Below are positions 28,320-36,748 of a stretch of 64,000 nt of DNA, piece after piece. Under the pieces are notes generated by a model. That model was not told the origin of the DNA. It did not search any database and worked only from the letters and a program-made list of their open reading frames with translations. The DNA is from Bacteroidales bacterium (GTDB taxonomy: Bacteria > Bacteroidota > Bacteroidia > Bacteroidales > F082), in the NCBI GenBank assembly GCA_030690365.1, contig JAUYGX010000097.1, positions 1 through 64,000 of the forward strand, written 5' to 3'. Position 1 is the stretch's first letter; every line of letters starts with the position of its first letter. Made by a program: the position numbers and the translations under genes.

Positions 28320-28805
28320 ATGAAGAATCATCCGGTAAGTATAAACATTAACAACCTGATTGACAATGTAACATTTGTCGGTGTGGGTGCAGATCTCGCT
28401 ACTGAGGAGGTGGAATTAAAAGTAAAAAAAGCTCTGGGGAGGGCAATAGATTCAGCTATATCTATGAAAAATCAAATTTACCTCCATCATACTGGATCTT
28501 TAAATGAGTTAATTCAAGCTCTAGCAAACGCACAATTGCTTCAAAAGTATGAAGTAATCCAATTGCCCGCTCCTTGCCAAGGGAGTGAGATGCAGCATAA
28601 CGAACCGACCAACCTGAACAGCCAAACCTATCTGGTTCAGCAGGTGGAGGGTAAAAAGTTGTTTTGCCCGGTTTGCGGTCTACCGATACCGACAATGCCT
28701 CAAGGTGAGATAGACACTGAGCAACTTGCTCATGAAATTTCTTCTCAGAAATCGAAGCAGACATGTCCAAAATGTCTACGGAAATTAAATACAGAGGAAG
28801 CATAA
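28320..28805 (+). CDS. hypothetical phage protein with two CxxC pairs
   Basis: 161 aa. The N-terminal part is not recognised. Residues about 115-157 contain CPVCGLPIP and CPKCLRKL, two CxxC pairs about 40 residues apart that could bind one zinc ion. It lies between the Ner-like gene and the transposase in the early operon. Confidence 0.6.
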   Translation: MKNHPVSININNLIDNVTFVGVGADLATEEVELKVKKALGRAIDSAISMKNQIYLHHTGSLNELIQALANAQLLQKYEVIQLPAPCQGSEMQHNEPTNLNSQTYLVQQVEGKKLFCPVCGLPIPTMPQGEIDTEQLAHEISSQKSKQTCPKCLRKLNTEEA

Positions 28806-28903
28806 AAAATAGGTATTAAGTTAATTAATATGCAAATATAATGACATTCCCGTGTGGCTCAATCAGGAGTTCGAGTTTCCTGCCGAAACAAATAAATACT
28901 AAC

Positions 28904-30865
28904 ATGGAATTTTATCAAAACACAGATGCCCTTGTTATAAGAGCCGATAAATTATGGATAAATGGAATCATGACAAAAGAAAATTATAAAAAACTGCGCC
29001 AACGAAAGATTTTAAAATCGATGAATACCGCCGGTGGGCTAGAAAATCACGCACAAATAAGGGTCGATAGTATTCCTGATCGTTTTATGCCAAAATTTAA
29101 ATCTGTCATCGGTGATCCTAAAAAAGTGGTCAAAAATGATTACTTCACCTCATTTATACAATACGATGAGGAAGCCTCCCGTTATTTTAGAACTTTTCGT
29201 AAACCTGATGGCAAGCCATTGGATACTGAAAAACAAGAGGAGTACCGCACAAATGCTGAAATATACACGGCAATAATCAATTTTATAAGCAATGTAAAAG
29301 GTTTTCGTAAAGCCCGGGGTGGTAGTGCCAATGGTGTGTGGCAGCGTGTTGTTGAAGCTGTTAACAATATCGACGTTACCCAATATCCACATAGTTTGCC
29401 CGGCAATGCAAGGAGCATTGAGCGCAATCTGAACAAATTTAAAGCCGGCAGTTATATTGCCCTGGTACATGGTGGCGTTGGTAATATCAATCCTATTAAA
29501 ATTGTTGGCGAAGTGGCCGACTGGATTCTGGCTACTTATTGCCTACCTAACAAGCTAACAGTTCCTGTTTTGCTCGAAATGTACAACAGTATCCGCGAAG
29601 CCAATGAATGGCCAGAAATTTCAGATAGTGCCATTAATCTGTTTTTAAACAAGCCCGAAATCAAGCGTAAATGGGTGTTGGCAAGGCATGGCAAGGATGA
29701 ATATATGCGCTTGTTTGGTCACAGGATGAAAAGAAATCATGAAAACTGGTTCCCGAATGCCTGGTGGGGAATTGATGGTACCAAGCTCGATTGGGTTCAT
29801 TATTACGACAACGATTTGGGCATGGCCGCTAAGCTCAAAATAGATCCCGTGTTCGACGTATTTTCTGAAAAAATATTGGGATGGAGCTTTTCTGAAACTG
29901 AAAATCATGTTGACCACTTTATTGCTGTTAAAATGTCCGTGAAAACGGCTAAGGCAAAACCTTATCTATTCACTTATGATGGTCAATCGGGTCATACCAC
30001 AAGCGGAATGCAGACCTTGTATGATCAATTAGTTGCCATCGGGGGCCAGCATTATAAACATCAAGCCCACCGACATGGAAGTCCGGTGGAAGGCCTTTTT
30101 AACAGATTACAACAGCAGGTAATTTCAAGATTTTGGTTTTCTGATAAACAGGGTGTGAAGGTGCGTGATATCAATAACGCCGCTAACATGGATTACTTAT
30201 TGGCTAATAAAGAGCGCTTATACACACGTGAATATCTTGAAAAAGCGTGGGAGTTAGCCGTTAAAAAATGGAATGAGGCTCCACATCCTTTGTTTAAAAA
30301 CAAAACCCGCGATGAAGTATATAAACAAGAGGCTCCAATTAGTCACCCAGTTGATGATCTTGAAATGGTTCAGATGTTTTGGGTTTATGCGAGTGCCGGC
30401 AATACTTACAACCGCGATGGCATCAGCACAACAATTGCCAAAAAGCAATATACCTTTGAAGTTTATACTGATGATGACAAAGTAGATCTGGAATTCAGGC
30501 GTAAATACATTGGATGTAAATTCATCGTGAAATACGATCCTGAAACGCTTGACCAGTTTGTTGGACTTTACGAAAAAACAGACAATGGATTGCTGTTTAT
30601 TGCCTATGCCAAACCTAAACGTGCCCATGAACAAATACCAATCCTGATGTCAGAACGCGACGTGGCCATGGCATTTCAAGACATGAGAATATCGGATACG
30701 GAATATCAACGCGATTTAAAGGAGGTGGAAGCATTGCTGGCACGTACAGGTATTACTCCTCAGAAAGTACGCGAAGATCAGGACTTGGAAATTAAAATGG
30801 GCGGCAGACTAACCAAAGCGCACCGAAGCCGTGTTGAAGCAGATTCATTTTTATCACAATTATAA
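28904..30865 (+). CDS. MuA-like DDE transposase
   Basis: 653 aa from the ATG at 28904; the frame is open from 28841, but the extra 21 residues look non-coding. Residues 1-60 form a small HTH-like N-terminus. About 285-420 hold the DDE/RNase-H core: D291 in WWGIDGTKLDW, D359 in FTYDGQSGHTT and E396 in GSPVEGLFNRLQQQ. A Mu-type beta-barrel (about 480-590) and a C-terminal helical tail follow. It catalyses strand transfer at the phage ends. With the MuB-like ATPase directly behind it, this defines a replicative-transposition phage. Confidence 0.92.
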   Translation: MEFYQNTDALVIRADKLWINGIMTKENYKKLRQRKILKSMNTAGGLENHAQIRVDSIPDRFMPKFKSVIGDPKKVVKNDYFTSFIQYDEEASRYFRTFRKPDGKPLDTEKQEEYRTNAEIYTAIINFISNVKGFRKARGGSANGVWQRVVEAVNNIDVTQYPHSLPGNARSIERNLNKFKAGSYIALVHGGVGNINPIKIVGEVADWILATYCLPNKLTVPVLLEMYNSIREANEWPEISDSAINLFLNKPEIKRKWVLARHGKDEYMRLFGHRMKRNHENWFPNAWWGIDGTKLDWVHYYDNDLGMAAKLKIDPVFDVFSEKILGWSFSETENHVDHFIAVKMSVKTAKAKPYLFTYDGQSGHTTSGMQTLYDQLVAIGGQHYKHQAHRHGSPVEGLFNRLQQQVISRFWFSDKQGVKVRDINNAANMDYLLANKERLYTREYLEKAWELAVKKWNEAPHPLFKNKTRDEVYKQEAPISHPVDDLEMVQMFWVYASAGNTYNRDGISTTIAKKQYTFEVYTDDDKVDLEFRRKYIGCKFIVKYDPETLDQFVGLYEKTDNGLLFIAYAKPKRAHEQIPILMSERDVAMAFQDMRISDTEYQRDLKEVEALLARTGITPQKVREDQDLEIKMGGRLTKAHRSRVEADSFLSQL

Positions 30866-30876
30866 ACCACACACTT

Positions 30877-31728
30877 ATGAATGAAGAATTAAAATACAAA
30901 GTATCTGAAGAGTTGTCTCGTATGGCCAAAAAACGCAGCCAGGAAAGCCTTGCTCATCGTACCGGGGTATCAACGGCAACCATTAACCATATGATTAATG
31001 GCAAATGGAAGCTGATTAAAGATGCCATGTGGCGCAATGTAATGATTACACTGCGTATTAACTTCACCTGGAAGACGGCAAATACCGGCAACCTGATTGG
31101 CGTACACGAACTATTGCACTCTGCACAGCAGTTGAGCATATGCCTTGCGATTTCGTACAATGCGGGTGCCGGTAAAAGTCATGCCTACCGCAGCTATGAA
31201 ACCAAAGCCGACAATGTGGTGCTGATTGAATGCAAAAAGTTTTGGAGCCGTAAATCGTACATTAAAAACCTGCTGATTAATGCAGGTCTCGAGCCTACCG
31301 GTACAGCTGAGGAAATGGTTGAGCGCTTTATGAGCCATTTGCGTGGATTGGAGAAACCAATGCTCATTATCGATCAGGCTGACAAGCTTAACGACCCGTC
31401 GCTTGATTTGTTCATGGACTTTTACAACGACCTGGACGGTTATTGCTCCTTTGTTCTGTCTGGCGTTCCAGCCCTCGAAAAGAGGCTCTTGCGTGGCAAA
31501 CAACGCGATAAAAGTGGTTATGCCGAATATTGGAGCCGCATTGGCCGCAAAACTATTCACCTGAATCCGGTAACTATAAAAGATATATCTGAAATATGCA
31601 TGGTAAATGGACTTACTGAACGTGATAAAATACAGGAAATATTCAACACCTGTGATGGCGATTTGCGCCGTGTGAAAAAAAGTGTAGAACAATATTTTTT
31701 GTTGAAAAACAAAAGCATTAGCAATTAA
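30877..31728 (+). CDS. MuB-like ATPase (transposition target DNA activator)
   Basis: 283 aa. The N-terminal HTH (RSQESLAHRTGVSTATINHMINGKW, residues 12-45) corresponds to the MuB N-domain. The AAA+ core has Walker A NAGAGKSH (about 100), Walker B MLIIDQADKL (about 165) and a sensor region VLSGVPALEKRL. MuB-type proteins coat target DNA and deliver it to the transposase. It starts 11 bp after the transposase. Confidence 0.9.
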   Translation: MNEELKYKVSEELSRMAKKRSQESLAHRTGVSTATINHMINGKWKLIKDAMWRNVMITLRINFTWKTANTGNLIGVHELLHSAQQLSICLAISYNAGAGKSHAYRSYETKADNVVLIECKKFWSRKSYIKNLLINAGLEPTGTAEEMVERFMSHLRGLEKPMLIIDQADKLNDPSLDLFMDFYNDLDGYCSFVLSGVPALEKRLLRGKQRDKSGYAEYWSRIGRKTIHLNPVTIKDISEICMVNGLTERDKIQEIFNTCDGDLRRVKKSVEQYFLLKNKSISN

Positions 31729-31742
31729 GCAATTAATCAATA

Positions 31743-32369
31743 ATGAAGAGGGCTGTAACGGTGGAACAATTAATAAATACAGAATTTAGTCTTATCGATT
31801 TTAATGATCAGTGGGCCGCTAGTTTTGGCAAACCTGAAGTATCCGGTGTATGGATATTTTGGGGCGATTCGGGCAACGGCAAAACACGCTTTGCCATGCA
31901 ACTGGCCCGCGAACTCACTAAGTATGGTAAGGTTTGCTACGATTCGCTCGAAGAGGGTGCCCGTTTAAGTATGAAGCGGGCGGTAATTGCCGAAAACATG
32001 ATTTCAGTAGCTCGTAAATTTTTAATACTCCACCGCGAACCCATTGAAGATATTATAATGAGGCTCGCAAAACGCCGTTCACCGGATGTAATTTTTATTG
32101 ATAGCTATCAATATTCTGGCTTAACAAAGCGCACCTATATCGAATTAAAAGAGAAATTCCCGAAAAAGCTGTTCATATTTCTGAGCCATGCCGAGGGTAA
32201 ACACCCCGAAGGCAGATCAGCCAAATTTGTACGTTACGATGCCGACATAAAGGGCCGTATCGAAGGTTATAAGGTATTTCCTGTTAGCCGATACGGTGGC
32301 GGAGAGCCTTACGTAATCTGGGACGAAGGTGCAGGCAAATACTGGGGAATAGAAGATCACAACAACTAA
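31743..32369 (+). CDS. P-loop ATPase (RecA/AAA-like), phage early protein
   Basis: 208 aa. Walker A is GDSGNGKT (about 40) and Walker B is DVIFIDSYQYS (about 120). The C-terminal YKVFPVSRYGGGEPYVIWDE resembles the end of DnaB/RadA-like single-domain ATPases. It follows MuB and may act in replication or recombination. The exact role is unknown. Confidence 0.7.
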   Translation: MKRAVTVEQLINTEFSLIDFNDQWAASFGKPEVSGVWIFWGDSGNGKTRFAMQLARELTKYGKVCYDSLEEGARLSMKRAVIAENMISVARKFLILHREPIEDIIMRLAKRRSPDVIFIDSYQYSGLTKRTYIELKEKFPKKLFIFLSHAEGKHPEGRSAKFVRYDADIKGRIEGYKVFPVSRYGGGEPYVIWDEGAGKYWGIEDHNN

Positions 32370-32379
32370 TATAAGTTAT

Positions 32380-32955
32380 ATGAAACACACTGCACATATT
32401 AATTATCAATACGACCCTGTAAATCAGAGGTTGTTTATTTACGATACTGGTCGCTTACTTGGAGGTTTTAAAGGCGCATCCGCCGAGCACCAGTTTTCTA
32501 AACTGTTGGATACCGATGTAAATATTAATATCACAGCCATGAAGAATGAAACTGAACGGAAGGTCCAGGTTAGAAGATTAAGGGCCATTTGGATTAAACA
32601 AGGTGTTGACAAGTACCGCGAATCAATTCTTGAAGCCTATGACGTTACTTCTACCGCCGATTTAAGCCTCAGCCAGCTCAATGAACTTATTACAATTTAT
32701 AGTGCCCGACAAACCAATCAGGTTAGTCCCCTGGTGCGAAAATTACGCAGCCAGGCGTTAAATACCCTTACCATGATGGGCATATTGCGTAACAACAATT
32801 GGGACGACGTGAATGAATTTCTGATGGACAAGCGTGTTTGTGGCCGTTTGATGTACGAACTAAACGAGCAGGAACTGGTTCTGCTTAACAGAAAGTTACA
32901 CGCCATTGCCGACAAACGAAAATCAGATAACAATAATTATTCACTTAATAACTAA
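32380..32955 (+). CDS. GemA/Gp16-like phage regulatory protein
   Basis: 191 aa. Residues about 62-110 (VRRLRAIWIKQGVDKYRESI, DLSLSQLNELITIYSAR) and 120-185 (RKLRSQALNTLTMMGIL, CGRLMYELNEQELVLLNRKL) fit the two helical halves of DUF1018/GemA, the Mu gene-16 protein thought to modulate host gene expression or supercoiling. The similarity is by pattern only. Confidence 0.55.
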   Translation: MKHTAHINYQYDPVNQRLFIYDTGRLLGGFKGASAEHQFSKLLDTDVNINITAMKNETERKVQVRRLRAIWIKQGVDKYRESILEAYDVTSTADLSLSQLNELITIYSARQTNQVSPLVRKLRSQALNTLTMMGILRNNNWDDVNEFLMDKRVCGRLMYELNEQELVLLNRKLHAIADKRKSDNNNYSLNN

Positions 32956-32959
32956 CCCT

Positions 32960-33343
32960 ATGTTAATAGATTTAATTGGAATACTCCTGTCTATGTTAGC
33001 CATATCGGTAATTGTTTCGCTATACATCACCAACCGGGCACGTAGGAGAGCAATGGACGAAATAGGTGAAATGATGGCAACCGATTACGATATTAATGTT
33101 GTTGATGACATTGATGACATTGATACCGATGTATTAACAGAACCTCCTTACGCTTTAATACGTGGCCTACAACAGCAGGGAGATGCGCTCGACAACATTT
33201 ACAATATGGCTGCCAGCTCACACGCACACCTTATTGCCTTTACTAAATTGGGCATTTCGCTGGATAAAATAACAGGCGTAAGGAAGGCAAATAACAGCAT
33301 GATCCTTCAGCTTAAAAACATTTATTTAAAACAGTTTAATTAA
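32960..33343 (+). CDS. hypothetical phage membrane protein
   Basis: 127 aa from the ATG at 32960, which is preferred because upstream codons overlap the preceding gene. One N-terminal membrane helix (LIGILLSMLAISVIVSLYI) is followed by an acidic segment (NVVDDIDDIDTDV) and a helical C-terminus. The family is not recognised. Confidence 0.6.
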   Translation: MLIDLIGILLSMLAISVIVSLYITNRARRRAMDEIGEMMATDYDINVVDDIDDIDTDVLTEPPYALIRGLQQQGDALDNIYNMAASSHAHLIAFTKLGISLDKITGVRKANNSMILQLKNIYLKQFN

Positions 33344-33350
33344 TACTACG

Positions 33351-33962
33351 ATGACAAAAATTTGGAAAGATGAAAGCGGGATTACCATCCCGGCCAACCG
33401 GGTTACAAACTCAGAAAAAACCCGCGAAAGGGCAGCCGATAAGCTGCTCAAGAATGCACATTTTATAAATGATAAGCTAGCGCGGTTTAAAATGGAATTC
33501 TCCGAAACCGTGGCACAGGTATATAACGAAGTCATGGCTGAGAATGGAGTCGATATCAGCGAACGCAAAGGTAATTTTACCTTTTACAACTTCGACCGGA
33601 GCATAAAGCTAGAAACTGATATTAACGAACGCATTGATTTTGATGATGCCATGATTGCAGTTGCTAAAGAACACTTCGATAATTTTTTGAGCAACGGAAC
33701 TGGCAGTGTTGACGCAATGATTAGGGAGTTGATAATGAATGCCTTTTCGACATCTCGCGGCAAGTTGGATGTAAAAAAATTACTGGGATTACTTAAGTAC
33801 CGCACCCGAATTCCAGAAATTAAATACCCCGAATTTCATCTGGCTTTAAATGCGATCGAAAAGGGCATACGCAGGGTAGATTCAAAGACTTATCATCGCA
33901 TTTCGATGCGAGGTTCTGATGGCAAGTACATGCCAATAGATCTTAATTTTTCAAGCATATAA
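33351..33962 (+). CDS. DUF3164 family phage protein
   Basis: 203 aa. WKDESGITIPANRVTNSEK at the N-terminus, GNFTFYNFDRSIKLE in the middle and SKTYHRISMRGSDGKYMPIDLNF at the C-terminus are the conserved blocks of DUF3164. This family is nearly always encoded next to MuA/MuB in transposable phages. Function not established. Confidence 0.82.
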   Translation: MTKIWKDESGITIPANRVTNSEKTRERAADKLLKNAHFINDKLARFKMEFSETVAQVYNEVMAENGVDISERKGNFTFYNFDRSIKLETDINERIDFDDAMIAVAKEHFDNFLSNGTGSVDAMIRELIMNAFSTSRGKLDVKKLLGLLKYRTRIPEIKYPEFHLALNAIEKGIRRVDSKTYHRISMRGSDGKYMPIDLNFSSI

Positions 33963-33964
33963 GT

Positions 33965-34321
33965 ATGTATCGGAAATTAACAATAACATTGAGCAACCAG
34001 GAATGGATAGCATTGGTCGAAATGCTGATCCTATTCCCGGTTGATTCAATTACACCCGCATCAACACACGATATGGTTTCCTTCATTATGAACAAATTAA
34101 CCAATCGGCTGCAATCTCGTGAAACTAAAAAGAAAAATAACCTAATACTGAAAGCTCACGAGATTGCTGCTATGAATATCGTTATTCAACTGATGGCTGA
34201 TGTGATGGATTTGGGGGTTTACGAAACCAACCTGATCGATAGCATAAGCAACTCATTTTGCAAATGGCAGGCTGACCGGTACAACCATATTCACAACATC
34301 ACTTATGGAACCATTTATTGA
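33965..34321 (+). CDS. hypothetical phage protein
   Basis: 118 aa, helical, with a hydrophobic N-terminal half (EWIALVEMLILFPVDS). No family recognised. It overlaps the next gene by 17 bp, supporting co-translation. Confidence 0.55.
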   Translation: MYRKLTITLSNQEWIALVEMLILFPVDSITPASTHDMVSFIMNKLTNRLQSRETKKKNNLILKAHEIAAMNIVIQLMADVMDLGVYETNLIDSISNSFCKWQADRYNHIHNITYGTIY

Positions 34322-34487
34322 CAAAATGTTTAAAGAACGTAGCCAAGTGGCCATGCAGCTTATTAAGCTCGATACAGCCATTAAGGCCATGCAAGATGTG
34401 TGCGATCACGATCTGGTAGTATATGCCTCCGATTCGCACAACAACCACTACCAATGCACCAAATGCGGACATAAAGAAAGGTATTAA
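34305..34487 (+). CDS. small zinc-ribbon-like phage protein
   Basis: 60 aa. A short coiled coil (RSQVAMQLIKLDTAIKAMQ) is followed by VCDHD and CTKCGHKERY, a Cys-x-His plus CxxC arrangement typical of small zinc ribbons. It overlaps the end of the preceding gene. Confidence 0.6.
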   Translation: MEPFIDKMFKERSQVAMQLIKLDTAIKAMQDVCDHDLVVYASDSHNNHYQCTKCGHKERY

Positions 34488-34488
34488 T

Positions 34489-34578
34489 ATGAAAATTATG
34501 GTTACATATTTTATCCCGCAAATCAGCGTGAGTCAGGAAATAGAGGTAGGAAACATTAAAAACAATGATGGAGGCTAG
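34489..34578 (+). CDS. possible 29-aa small protein
   Basis: An ATG at 34489 opens a short frame (MKIMVTYFIPQISVSQEI...) ending at TAG 34576-34578, immediately before the first attC-like element. Spacing to the previous gene is 1 bp. It could be real or a remnant left by cassette insertion. Confidence 0.25.
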   Translation: MKIMVTYFIPQISVSQEIEVGNIKNNDGG

Positions 34579-34599
34579 CTTTTATGGGACAATATTGTT

Positions 34600-34730
34600 A
34601 CTTAACGGTTCGTGTATGGGTAGTGTGGGATTACGAAGCACTACCCTGTCAAAATAGTAGAAACTTAATACGAGAACAAATGATTGAACAACCACAAAGC
34701 CCCACATTACCTATACACGGTGTTAGCCGC
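34600..34730 (+). repeat. attC-like hairpin element 0 (left border of the cassette array)
   Basis: It starts with ACTTAAC (34600-34606, fits RYYYAAC). A stem then pairs 34612-34629 (GTGTATGGGTAGTGTGGG) with 34701-34718 (16/18, the rest G·T). The core GTTAGCCGC (34722-34730) ends the site. This has the architecture of an integron attC site. The reverse complement of its left half (GTTAAGT) was not found upstream, so this may be the entry site of the array. Confidence 0.65.
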
Positions 34731-35339
34731 TGCCCTTCTATTAATTTTTTCAATGTGGATTGCATTGAGTTTATGAAGTCGAAGCCTGATAAATGCTATG
34801 ATTTGGCTATTGTTGACCCTGAATTTGGGATAGGAATAGGGAACAGCCCCCGACTTGTAACGGATAAAGGATTAAAGGCGAAAGAATGGGATAACAAGCC
34901 AATTGACATGAATTACTTTACTGAACTATTTAGAATAAGCAAAAATCAAATCATTTGGGGTGGTAATTATTACGCTTTGCCACCGACAAAACACTGTATA
35001 ATTTGGGATAAAATGCAACCCGAAGGAATGAGTTTTGGAATGTTTGATTTTGCTTGGACTTCGTTTGATGGTGCAAATAAGATGTTTAAATACTCGGTTC
35101 AAAAAGAACTGAATAAACGACACCCGACACAAAAGCCAGTACAATTATATAGATGGCTTTTAAACAGATATGCAACCAAAGGAATGACAATATTAGACAC
35201 TCACGGAGGCAGTTTTAACCACGCTATCGCAGCCGAAATAGAAGGCTTTGATTTAGATATTATGGATATTGATTCAGAATATTATCAAGCGGGATTGGAC
35301 GCTTTCAATATGCACAAAAGACAGCAGCGGCTCTTTTAG
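34680..35339 (+). CDS. DNA adenine/cytosine-N4 methyltransferase (cassette 1)
   Basis: 219 aa from the ATG at 34680. The catalytic motif is AIVDPEFGIGIG (instead of DPPY). NQIIWGGNYYALPP, HPTQKPVQLYRWLL and TILDTHGGSFNHAIAA (the SAM-binding FxGxG equivalent, here DTHGGS) follow. This DPEFG/DTH-type variant is known from phage methyltransferases. The start codon lies inside the preceding attC-like hairpin, so the first residues (PTLPIHGVSR) are translated recombination site. It probably protects phage DNA from host restriction. It ends 4 bp before the next hairpin element. Confidence 0.82.
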   Translation: MIEQPQSPTLPIHGVSRCPSINFFNVDCIEFMKSKPDKCYDLAIVDPEFGIGIGNSPRLVTDKGLKAKEWDNKPIDMNYFTELFRISKNQIIWGGNYYALPPTKHCIIWDKMQPEGMSFGMFDFAWTSFDGANKMFKYSVQKELNKRHPTQKPVQLYRWLLNRYATKGMTILDTHGGSFNHAIAAEIEGFDLDIMDIDSEYYQAGLDAFNMHKRQQRLF

Positions 35340-35343
35340 GGTT

Positions 35344-35419
35344 GCGGCTAACGTATCGCAGCTATGCGCAGCCTTGTGTTGCGCCTGCGGCAAGGTTGAG
35401 TATAGGTGCTGTTATGCAC
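35344..35419 (+). repeat. attC-like hairpin element 1
   Basis: Left half GCGGCTAAC (35344-35352) is the exact reverse complement of the core that starts cassette 1 (34722-34730). An imperfect stem pairs 35359-35376 (CAGCTATGCGCAGCCTTG) with 35391-35411 (CAAGGTTGAGTATAGG...). The right core is GTTATGCAC (35411-35419), which begins cassette 2. Confidence 0.75.
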
Positions 35420-35452
35420 TGATGCGGATTATTAACGATAAACTTCAATAGA

Positions 35453-36034
35453 ATGAAAATACTAATAGCTTGTGAATATAGCGGAACTGTTCGAGAGGCA
35501 TTTTCCAAATTAGGACACGATGCCTGGAGCTGCGACATTTTGGAAACGGAAATACCAGGCAACCACTTACAATGTGATGTAAGGGAAATTCTTGGCGATG
35601 GCTGGGATATGATGATAGCGCACCCACCTTGTACGCATTTGGCTGTAAGTGGTGCGAGATGGTTTAAGGACAAGAAAGTGGAGCAGGCGGAAGCGTTGGA
35701 GTTTGTTGGGTTGCTTTTGAATGCACCTATTGAAAGGATTGCGCTTGAAAACCCGATAAGCATAATTAGCAGCCGTATCCGAAAGCCTGACCAAATAATA
35801 CAACCATGGCAATATGGACACGGTGAAACAAAGGCAACCTGTTTATGGCTGCAAAACTTACCGAAACTGCAACCGACAAACATTGTAGAGGGTAGGGAGC
35901 AGCGTATTTGGAAAATGCCTCCTGGCGAAAATCGTTGGAAGGAAAGAAGCCGAACATTTGAAGGAATTGCACAAGCTATGGCAAATCAATGGGGAAATGT
36001 TCAAACGGAGACGAAACGTAGCATTTGTGCATAA
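35453..36034 (+). CDS. DNA (cytosine-5) methyltransferase-like protein (cassette 2)
   Basis: 193 aa. The N-terminus KILIACEYSGTVREAFSKLGHDAWSCD is split over the SAM-binding motif. The catalytic loop is AHPPCTHLAVSG, with the PPC cysteine used by C5 methyltransferases. ERIALENPISIIS is the ENP-like motif. It is short and lacks a large target-recognition domain, as in phage DNA cytosine methyltransferase-like proteins. Its stop codon TAA lies within the left half of attC-like element 2, so the last residues (RSICA) are encoded by the hairpin. Orphan modification enzyme, probably anti-restriction. Confidence 0.8.
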   Translation: MKILIACEYSGTVREAFSKLGHDAWSCDILETEIPGNHLQCDVREILGDGWDMMIAHPPCTHLAVSGARWFKDKKVEQAEALEFVGLLLNAPIERIALENPISIISSRIRKPDQIIQPWQYGHGETKATCLWLQNLPKLQPTNIVEGREQRIWKMPPGENRWKERSRTFEGIAQAMANQWGNVQTETKRSICA

Positions 36035-36125
36035 CGGTGGTGCTATGTTTTCGGTTTGCCTTACATAATTTGTCAAGCTACCGAAAAGGTTACTGGCAAA
36101 CTGAAATATAGCACGTGTTACCGCC
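36027..36125 (+). repeat. attC-like hairpin element 2
   Basis: Left half GTGCATAAC (36027-36035) is the exact reverse complement of the cassette-2 core (35411-35419). The stem pairs 36040-36060 with 36095-36114 (GGCAAACTGAAATATAGCAC), with one bulge and one mismatch beyond wobble. The right core is GTTACCGCC (36117-36125), which begins cassette 3. Confidence 0.75.
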
Positions 36126-36158
36126 ATTATTTTGTTTAAAAACTTAAATATCAATTAT

Positions 36159-36452
36159 ATGTCAAAAATCAGAAAAGTACAAAGGAGTGAGAATACATGG
36201 CAATATCATTTTATTTGCCCTGGATGTAATTGTGAACACGCATTTGATGATAGATGGCAATTCAATCAAGATTTTGATAAGCCGACTATTTCGCCATCTT
36301 TTTTACAAAAGGGTTTTCTCGGATTTAAAGATGAAAAGCCGATTTATGGAACTTGTCATAGTTTTATTAAAGATGGTAAAATTGAGTTTCTTGGAGACTG
36401 TTCTCACGAATTAAAAAATCAAACAGTTGACCTGATCGAGTACCCGTCTTAA
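36159..36452 (+). CDS. DUF6527-like protein (cassette 3)
   Basis: 97 aa from the ATG at 36159. The sequence runs YHFICPGCNCEHAF, WQFNQDFDKPTISPS, GTCHSFIKDGKIEFLGDCSHELKNQ. The CxxC pair, the PT(F/I)SPS block and CHSFI(R/K)DGxIEFLGDC(T/S)H are the conserved features of DUF6527, a small zinc-binding phage protein of unknown role. It ends 4 bp before the left half of element 3. Confidence 0.72.
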   Translation: MSKIRKVQRSENTWQYHFICPGCNCEHAFDDRWQFNQDFDKPTISPSFLQKGFLGFKDEKPIYGTCHSFIKDGKIEFLGDCSHELKNQTVDLIEYPS

Positions 36453-36456
36453 TATT

Positions 36457-36487
36457 GGCGGTAACATCTGTATAAACACAGTTCAAA
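36457..36487 (+). repeat. partial attC-like element 3 (right border of the cassette array)
   Basis: GGCGGTAAC (36457-36465) is the exact reverse complement of the cassette-3 core (36117-36125). Only a short stem follows (CTGT 36468-36471 with ACAG 36478-36481) before GTTCAAA. It looks like a shortened or eroded site at the right edge of the array. Confidence 0.55.
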
Positions 36488-36505
36488 AAATTTAACAAAT
36501 GCCAA

Positions 36506-36733
36506 ATGACTAAAAAAGAGGAAAATATATTAAACCGATTCGGTAATTTTCTCCTGCAAAATAATTGTAGCATTGATTTTTTGGTTGAATTAATTGAACT
36601 TGAGTTAGACATTCTCAATGCCGACACAATACCCAATTTTGCAAAGAAAAAGGGAAAGAGTTACCAGGGCATCATTAAAACTAAACAGATTAAAGTAATC
36701 AGGGGTGTACGATTTGTAATTGACCCCGACTGA
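36506..36733 (+). CDS. hypothetical phage protein
   Basis: 75 aa, charged, helical N-terminal half, C-terminus KQIKVIRGVRFVIDPD. No family recognised. First regular phage gene after the cassette array, in the early operon. Confidence 0.5.
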   Translation: MTKKEENILNRFGNFLLQNNCSIDFLVELIELELDILNADTIPNFAKKKGKSYQGIIKTKQIKVIRGVRFVIDPD

Positions 36734-36748
36734 CAACTAATAAGAACA

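Noticed and set aside
34600-36487. Classical integron with integrase
   Set aside because: The core sites do not match GTTRRRY exactly and no tyrosine recombinase is encoded in the window, so only 'integron-like cassettes' is claimed.
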